A stretch of DNA of 10,397 nt from SAR324 cluster bacterium (lineage in GTDB: Bacteria > SAR324 > NAC60-12). The notes below the pieces were generated by a model. The model made no database searches and had not been told where the DNA came from. It saw nothing but the letters and a program-made list of their open reading frames with translations. This document shows, in pieces, positions 6,192-10,397 of this stretch. The DNA is taken from the NCBI GenBank assembly GCA_028822475.1, contig JAPKDT010000057.1, positions 1 through 10,397 of the forward strand. Reading direction: 5' to 3'. The position numbers and the translations under genes are program-made. How positions within the stretch are numbered: position 1 is the stretch's first letter; each line of letters begins with the position of its first letter.

Positions 6192-6435
6192 GTATAAATC
6201 TTTCAAATCACAAAGAAGTTTGCTGATGATAACTAAAGACAGTTTTTTTAGGGATTAAACTGAACTGAATTAATGCTCACAAAATAATCTTAAATGTTGC
6301 ATTCGTAATACGTTCTAAAACCTTGTCTTTTCTTACGATTCAGAGCAAATTTTGTATGTTAGATCAATAATTATATTAAATTGTAAGCTAAAATAAAAAA
6401 ATAGATTATGTATTTCAGAGTTTTTCGCAAGCATC

Positions 6436-8049
6436 TTAATTAACCATTCCTTTTGCGAGATCTGTCGCGAATTTAGCAGTCGTAGCAAAAATTGATTCCA
6501 TCGGATTTGCTGCGATTGATGTAGGAAAGACAGAACCGTCAAAAACTGAGAGATTCCCCACTTCATGATGAAGTCCATTTGAGTTAACCACAGATTTAGC
6601 AGAATCTTCGCCCATTGGACAACCGCCCATCACATGCGCAGAAAACAATCTGGCTTTCAGAATTTCCATAGGTAACTCCGCAATCACTTGTTTTACTTCT
6701 TTTATACTTCCGTATATTCCCGCATCCCTGTGTACTGGCGCAACCATTTTTGCTCCAGCCGCAAATTGAATTTCCGCCATTGCCAGAAAAGCATCCCTGA
6801 TTCCTTCCCAAATGTAGCGTGACACCTGATAATCCAAACCTGGCGTCCCGTCACTTTTCAGATACACTTGTCCGCCTGTACTCTCCGGGTGAAATCCGTC
6901 ACGTTGAAGTGCAATCAGTACCTGAAGATTAGGCCTCTGTTTCATGATTTCAGCATGTATTTTTCCATGCCCATCCAAAGCAGTTGCCATTAACATTGGC
7001 TGCAACGGAGGGCATTCGAGTTTGAAACCAGGCTTTTTATTATCAAGACGAGTCTCAACATAATGGTCTGAGTAACTTGTTTGCGGTGCACCGTATTCTC
7101 CTTTGACCGGAAAAGGCATGATTGCTCCGGAAACGTTTACCGGATGTAGAAATGTTCTTGTGCCGACCAGACCATGCGGATTTAGACTTTTTTCACCGGA
7201 ACGCAGCAGGATTGCCGGACTGCCGATTGCTCCGGCTGCTAGCACATAATGACGTGCTTTAATTGTTATGAGCTGACCGGAGGGAGCATTTCCACGGCTA
7301 GTCATTGCCCTGCATTTAAGTTCAGTAATTACTCCTTTTTTTAATACAAAAGCCTCCGCTCTTGCTTTTGAGATTAGCATCGCCCCCGCTTTTAATGCAC
7401 CGGGAATTGTAGTGACCAGAGTAGATTGTTTTGCGTTGACTGGACATCCTGTTCCGCAATAACCCAAATTAAGACAGCCGGTTACATTTCTGCTGATTTT
7501 CCCCCAACTGATTCCTAGTTTTCCACAACCTTTTTCCAACGCGCTATTGTTCGCATTAGGTGGAACCGTCCATTTTTGAATCTTGTAGCGCTTTTCCGCC
7601 CATTCAAACCAGGGACGCATTTCATTTTCGGAAAAGCCCTTAAGCCCCATTTCCTCTGCCCAGTATTTAAGGGTTGTTGCAGGTGTACGAAAGCTGGTTG
7701 TCCAGTTGATTCCTGTACCTCCGCCGACCATTCTTCCCTGAAATATTTTTATTCCGCGATCCTTGGTTTGTCTGCCGCCTGATTCCTGATAAAGCTTGGG
7801 GTAGGCTTCGTCTTCTTTCATATGAAAATCTTTAGAAGTCTGCAGCGGCCCTTCTTCAACGATGATCACGTGCAGTCCTGCCTCTGCCAGAATTTCCGCA
7901 GCACTTCCTCCTCCCGCACCGGAACCAATGATGACGACATCTGTCTCGAGTGTTTTATCTGAAGATAGCGAAGATGCGTCAAGATGTTTCCAGCCCTGCT
8001 GAAAACCCTCTGCTACAAAATCACGGATCTCATTTTGTTTTTCATGCAT
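6436..8049 (-). CDS. GMC-family FAD oxidoreductase, sugar/alcohol dehydrogenase-like catalytic subunit
   Basis: A 537-residue flavoprotein of the glucose-methanol-choline family, which oxidises alcohol or sugar hydroxyls using FAD. The dinucleotide-binding loop is VVIIGSGAGGGSAAEILAEA (38-57), ending in the acidic EE that contacts ribose (65-66). GMC signature 1 is VGGGTGINWTT (108-118). The second FAD segment is VLAAGAIGSPAILLRSG (269-285). The C-terminal domain has AHVMGGCPMG (471-480) with His472 and AANPMES (513-519) with Asn515, the His/Asn catalytic pair of cholesterol oxidase-like members. Cys192, Cys198 and Cys202 in CLNLGYCGTGC resemble the 3Fe-4S cysteines of FAD-glucose dehydrogenase alpha subunits, although the spacing differs slightly. 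There is no signal peptide; the gene lies 159 nt after a Tat-signal small subunit and may be exported with it. The Shine-Dalgarno site is weak. The substrate is unknown. Confidence 0.9.
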   Translation of the reverse strand: MHEKQNEIRDFVAEGFQQGWKHLDASSLSSDKTLETDVVIIGSGAGGGSAAEILAEAGLHVIIVEEGPLQTSKDFHMKEDEAYPKLYQESGGRQTKDRGIKIFQGRMVGGGTGINWTTSFRTPATTLKYWAEEMGLKGFSENEMRPWFEWAEKRYKIQKWTVPPNANNSALEKGCGKLGISWGKISRNVTGCLNLGYCGTGCPVNAKQSTLVTTIPGALKAGAMLISKARAEAFVLKKGVITELKCRAMTSRGNAPSGQLITIKARHYVLAAGAIGSPAILLRSGEKSLNPHGLVGTRTFLHPVNVSGAIMPFPVKGEYGAPQTSYSDHYVETRLDNKKPGFKLECPPLQPMLMATALDGHGKIHAEIMKQRPNLQVLIALQRDGFHPESTGGQVYLKSDGTPGLDYQVSRYIWEGIRDAFLAMAEIQFAAGAKMVAPVHRDAGIYGSIKEVKQVIAELPMEILKARLFSAHVMGGCPMGEDSAKSVVNSNGLHHEVGNLSVFDGSVFPTSIAANPMESIFATTAKFATDLAKGMVN

Positions 8050-8208
8050 CTTTGTTGCTCTCGTAAAAGATAGTCATTCTAAAAAAAGCACAGCGTAGAC
8101 CTAGAGTCCAGGGGAACTGCATAAATTCTTGTACTCAGCTTGATTTTAAATCTGGATCCACGATTAAATTCGCGATGACAATAGAAATATATTTTTAGCA
8201 AGCCTTAC

Positions 8209-8766
8209 TCACCACAAAACAGGCGGACCGGCATATCCGCAAAAATCCCAGGAACGTGGATTCGCATACCAGGATGCCATAGTTAATTCAACCATCCCCA
8301 TGTAACCAACACGCAGTTCATTGCCGGTGACCAGACTTTGCGGATCACTGAAACGCCAGTTATTTAAAAACTCATCAATTTCTTTGGTGTTGTCCCATGC
8401 ATCAGGAACTCCTGTGAGTAAACGGGGAGTTAAAGATAAAATAAAATTGGAGTCCAGCACCGAAAACAGTTTGCGGATTTCTGCTTGGGTTAACGGAGGT
8501 AGTCCGCTAACCGCAATATCCCAGCCGACTATTATTTCCCTGATCGCTAATGCTTTTTGTTCTGTGATAGTGGGTAATCCCTCTGCAAGAATGACCGGTG
8601 TGAGCTTCGACAATATCCCACGGTCTGCAGGAGTTAAAAATTCAAAGTTATGTCCCAGTCCATCCGGTGCTGGTGGTATTTCCGGAGATGAGTAACAAGA
8701 TTCCAATGCCAGCATAGTAATTGCGCTGACCGCACTTTGCTTAAATAATTTTCTGCGTGTTAACAT
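8209..8766 (-). CDS. Tat-signal small subunit, gluconate 2-dehydrogenase subunit 3-like
   Basis: A 185-residue protein with a twin-arginine signal: TRRKLFKQ (3-10), then the hydrophobic segment SAVSAITMLAL (11-21). Cys24 follows, but the preceding LES is a poor lipobox, so lipid attachment is uncertain. The mature part starts its domain with FLTPADRGILSKLTPVILAE (43-62) and ends with ASWYANPRSWDFCGYAGPP (164-182). That fits the subunit 3 / gamma subunit pattern of membrane-bound gluconate, sorbitol and FAD-glucose dehydrogenases. In such complexes the small subunit carries the Tat signal and escorts the catalytic subunit, which has none, across the inner membrane. The following gene encodes such a catalytic subunit. 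The start lies 5 nt after the mazG stop, with AGG in the mazG tail as a weak ribosome binding site, so it is likely co-transcribed with mazG. Confidence 0.78.
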   Translation of the reverse strand: MLTRRKLFKQSAVSAITMLALESCYSSPEIPPAPDGLGHNFEFLTPADRGILSKLTPVILAEGLPTITEQKALAIREIIVGWDIAVSGLPPLTQAEIRKLFSVLDSNFILSLTPRLLTGVPDAWDNTKEIDEFLNNWRFSDPQSLVTGNELRVGYMGMVELTMASWYANPRSWDFCGYAGPPVLW

Positions 8767-8771
8767 CTTGA

Positions 8772-9587
8772 TTAAACCTGTTTACTTTGTTTTGCTTCGT
8801 GCCAGAGCGCTTCATATTCAGCAAGACTTGTCTCTTCCGGCTTTTTACCTGCTTCAGATAATTGTTTTTCGATAAAACGGAAACGGCTTTCAAATTTGTC
8901 ATTTGACCTACGCAAGGCTAATTCCGCATCAACTTTAAGATGACGTGCAAGACTGACAACACTCAGTAGGATATCACCTAGTTCTTCTTCAACCAACTTT
9001 TTAGAAATTTCTTTTTCATCAAGTTCACTGCGTAATTCAAGAATTTCCTCATTTATTTTATTAAAAAACGGCTCAATTTTCTGCCACTCAAATCCTGCTT
9101 TTGCAGCCCGTTTCCCGAGTTTTTCTGCACGCATAAGTGCCGGAAAGGCCAACGCCACATCATCGAGTATGCTGGGTAAGGCATCACCTCGACGCTGAGC
9201 TTTTTCAGCGCGTTCACGCTTTTTCTGTGCTTCCCATTCATCCCCGTGAAATTCTCTGGAACGCTGCTCCTCTTCGCCAAAAACATGAGGATGCCTGCGT
9301 ATCATTTTGTCCGCAATGCTTTGAGCCACTTCGTTAAAATCAAAATCACCGGATTCTTCAGCCATGCGAGAATGAAAAACTATTTGCAGTAGCAAATCTC
9401 CTAACTCTTCTTTGAGCGAAGACATGTCATTCTGCTCAATTGCGTCAGAAACTTCATAAGCCTCCTCAATCGTGTACGGCGCGACGCTGGAAAAAGTTTG
9501 TTCACGGTCCCATGGACAGCCTTCAGTCGGATGCCGTAAACGCGCCATCACGTTCATTAAATTTTCAATTGGGGTTGTTTTTTTCAT
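8772..9587 (-). CDS. mazG: MazG nucleoside triphosphate pyrophosphohydrolase
   Basis: A 271-residue, two-domain MazG, close to the E. coli length of about 263. It hydrolyses (d)NTPs to NMP and pyrophosphate in the cytosol, cleaning the nucleotide pool; in E. coli it also affects ppGpp-dependent stress survival. Visible motifs are LRHPTEGCPWDREQTF (17-32); EEAYE (41-45) with EELGDLLLQIVFHSRMA (60-76), giving the EExxE...ExxD metal site of domain 1; IRRHPHVFG (96-104); and, in domain 2, EEILELRSEL (180-189) with EEELGDILLSVVSLARHL (200-217). No key residue seems to be missing. It starts 22 nt after the racemase-family stop without a strong Shine-Dalgarno site and ends 5 nt before the Tat-protein gene. 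The omega subunit gene further downstream is a separate unit. Confidence 0.95.
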   Translation of the reverse strand: MKKTTPIENLMNVMARLRHPTEGCPWDREQTFSSVAPYTIEEAYEVSDAIEQNDMSSLKEELGDLLLQIVFHSRMAEESGDFDFNEVAQSIADKMIRRHPHVFGEEEQRSREFHGDEWEAQKKRERAEKAQRRGDALPSILDDVALAFPALMRAEKLGKRAAKAGFEWQKIEPFFNKINEEILELRSELDEKEISKKLVEEELGDILLSVVSLARHLKVDAELALRRSNDKFESRFRFIEKQLSEAGKKPEETSLAEYEALWHEAKQSKQV

Positions 9588-9609
9588 GCGGAATGCAGTC
9601 TGCTCATAT

Positions 9610-10386
9610 TTACCATGTCCACGGCAATAACTTTTCCGGACAGAACTCCCGAATCAGCGCACGCGCTAAAATCAATCCTGGATCAAGGAAAAAAGTCTCG
9701 CCAATTTTCCTCTCAGGAAGTCCTAGCGGAATTTCGGTGCAGCCTAAAATTATTACTTGTACACCTTGTTTTACCAGGATTTCCACACCATCAAGTAAAA
9801 CCTTTCTGGCTTCTTCTGTTACAGGATGAGCTTGAACTTTGATTCCATATTCAGGATTAAAAAGCGCATTGTCGTGTAAATGCTGCTGTTGCGCTTCGTT
9901 AAGGGTCCGTACTTCATAACCGGCCGCACTGAGAAGTTCCGGATAAAATCCCGCCTTCCACGTTCCAATTGTTGATAACACACCAACAGTTTTTACTTCA
10001 GGACAAGCTTCTTGCAGGAAAGCAATTGTTTCTGCAATCATGTCGAGGATTTTGAGATGGTTTCCGGATTGCTTCATTTTTTCCAGAAAGACGTCCCGGA
10101 TCGCCGGTGCATGGGCGGTATTGCACGGAATTCCCGCGACAGTTGCACCGAGGGTTTTTAAATCACGTAAGTTGCGGGAAATTGCGTGAGCCGGATTTTG
10201 TTTGGATTGCCCCAAGAGAAAACGGGTACGGTCTTGAATTTGATCCGGCGTGGAAATAAGTAGAGTCGGCAGATAATCCTGATCGTTTTCTGCTCTTGTC
10301 TGCTGAAGTATTTTTTGTGCTAAATCAAGTCCGGCGTATGGACCTGCACCGCCAACGATACCGATTTTTGCATCATCGCTGCTCAT
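9610..10386 (-). CDS. Aspartate/glutamate racemase-family protein
   Basis: A 258-residue member of the PLP-independent Asp/Glu racemase superfamily. These two-domain cytosolic enzymes use two cysteines as acid/base pair to invert amino-acid alpha carbons. The N-terminal phosphate/carboxylate loop is IGIVGGAGPYAGLDLAQKIL (8-27). The first catalytic Cys is Cys88 in GIPCNTAHA, and the second is Cys216 in ILGCTEIPL. The GVLSTIGTWKAGFY strand-loop (135-148) is also typical. Length and the GGAGPYAG start fit the aspartate racemase branch better than MurI glutamate racemase, but substrate cannot be fixed from sequence; D-aspartate or D-glutamate for the cell wall, or another acid, are options. Only 11 nt of upstream sequence is in the window, with no clear ribosome binding site, so the start is chosen by the family's N-terminal motif. 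Confidence 0.88.
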   Translation of the reverse strand: MSSDDAKIGIVGGAGPYAGLDLAQKILQQTRAENDQDYLPTLLISTPDQIQDRTRFLLGQSKQNPAHAISRNLRDLKTLGATVAGIPCNTAHAPAIRDVFLEKMKQSGNHLKILDMIAETIAFLQEACPEVKTVGVLSTIGTWKAGFYPELLSAAGYEVRTLNEAQQQHLHDNALFNPEYGIKVQAHPVTEEARKVLLDGVEILVKQGVQVIILGCTEIPLGLPERKIGETFFLDPGLILARALIREFCPEKLLPWTW

Positions 10387-10397
10387 GGTTTTGTCTT

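Larger units (their letters stand above)
6008..6435 (-). other. 428-nt AT-rich gap between GMC oxidoreductase and TPR gene
   Basis: No complete gene is visible on either strand. I see a candidate promoter (6163-6191), a hairpin followed by a T-run (6042-6068), and a 42-codon open frame without a start codon (6037-6165). The part from about 6200 to 6435 is full of stops in all frames I followed. It holds only weak inverted repeats, such as a 6-bp pair at 6240-6245 and 6257-6262. I found no tRNA arm signature. Confidence 0.6.

Noticed and set aside
6200..6435. tRNA or other structured RNA in the long gap
   Set aside because: I found no T-loop or acceptor-type pairing, and the inverted repeats there are 6 bp or shorter with long loops.
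8321..8695. Plus-strand open frame of 124 codons
   Set aside because: It lies fully opposite the Tat-signal subunit gene, whose signal peptide and domain motifs are clear. The plus-strand product has no family features.
8690..8700. Lipoprotein site at Cys24 of the Tat-signal protein
   Set aside because: The residues before the Cys (LES) do not fit a normal lipobox, because of Glu at -2. I left it as uncertain and did not call a lipoprotein.

Overview
All supported genes in this window lie on the minus strand, so they read from high to low coordinates. The gene set points to a Gram-negative, Proteobacteria-like organism of moderate to low GC, judged by eye and not computed. The pointers are a Tat-exported small subunit paired with a GMC oxidoreductase, a metal-site variant of HemB with Asp in place of Cys, and a single-membrane-anchor TPR protein of YfgM type. 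I cannot assign a genus. A SAR324- or gamma/deltaproteobacterium-like origin is only a guess. I see no phage, IS, CRISPR or tRNA signal, and the window reads as ordinary chromosome.

Reading in the direction of transcription, the first block (10386 to 6436) holds an Asp/Glu racemase-family gene, mazG, a small Tat-signal protein and a GMC-family FAD oxidoreductase. The first three are tightly packed, with gaps of 22 and 5 nt; a 159-nt gap separates the small protein from the oxidoreductase. The last two resemble the gamma (Tat-bearing) and alpha (catalytic) subunits of FAD-dependent sugar/alcohol dehydrogenases, without a cytochrome c subunit next to them.

A 428-nt AT-rich gap (6008-6435) follows. 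It holds a candidate promoter, a terminator-like hairpin and a coding-looking frame that lacks a start codon. The second block (6007 to 3301) encodes a membrane-anchored TPR protein, a divergent RNA polymerase omega subunit and a 562-residue membrane protein of unknown function.

The third block (3156 to 364) encodes a small basic protein with an HTH-like N-terminus and an AbrB/SpoVT-type C-terminus, then hemB (porphobilinogen synthase) and pyrC (dihydroorotase), which overlap by 4 nt. An 11-bp inverted repeat lies between the AbrB-like gene and hemB. The window ends inside the start of an AMP-forming acyl-CoA synthetase gene.

No clearly new system stands out. The points most worth a second look are the GMC/Tat pair with its Cys cluster, the His-to-Gln change in the PyrC metal motif, the AbrB-like protein beside an inverted repeat upstream of hemB, and the unexplained leader region at 6008-6200.
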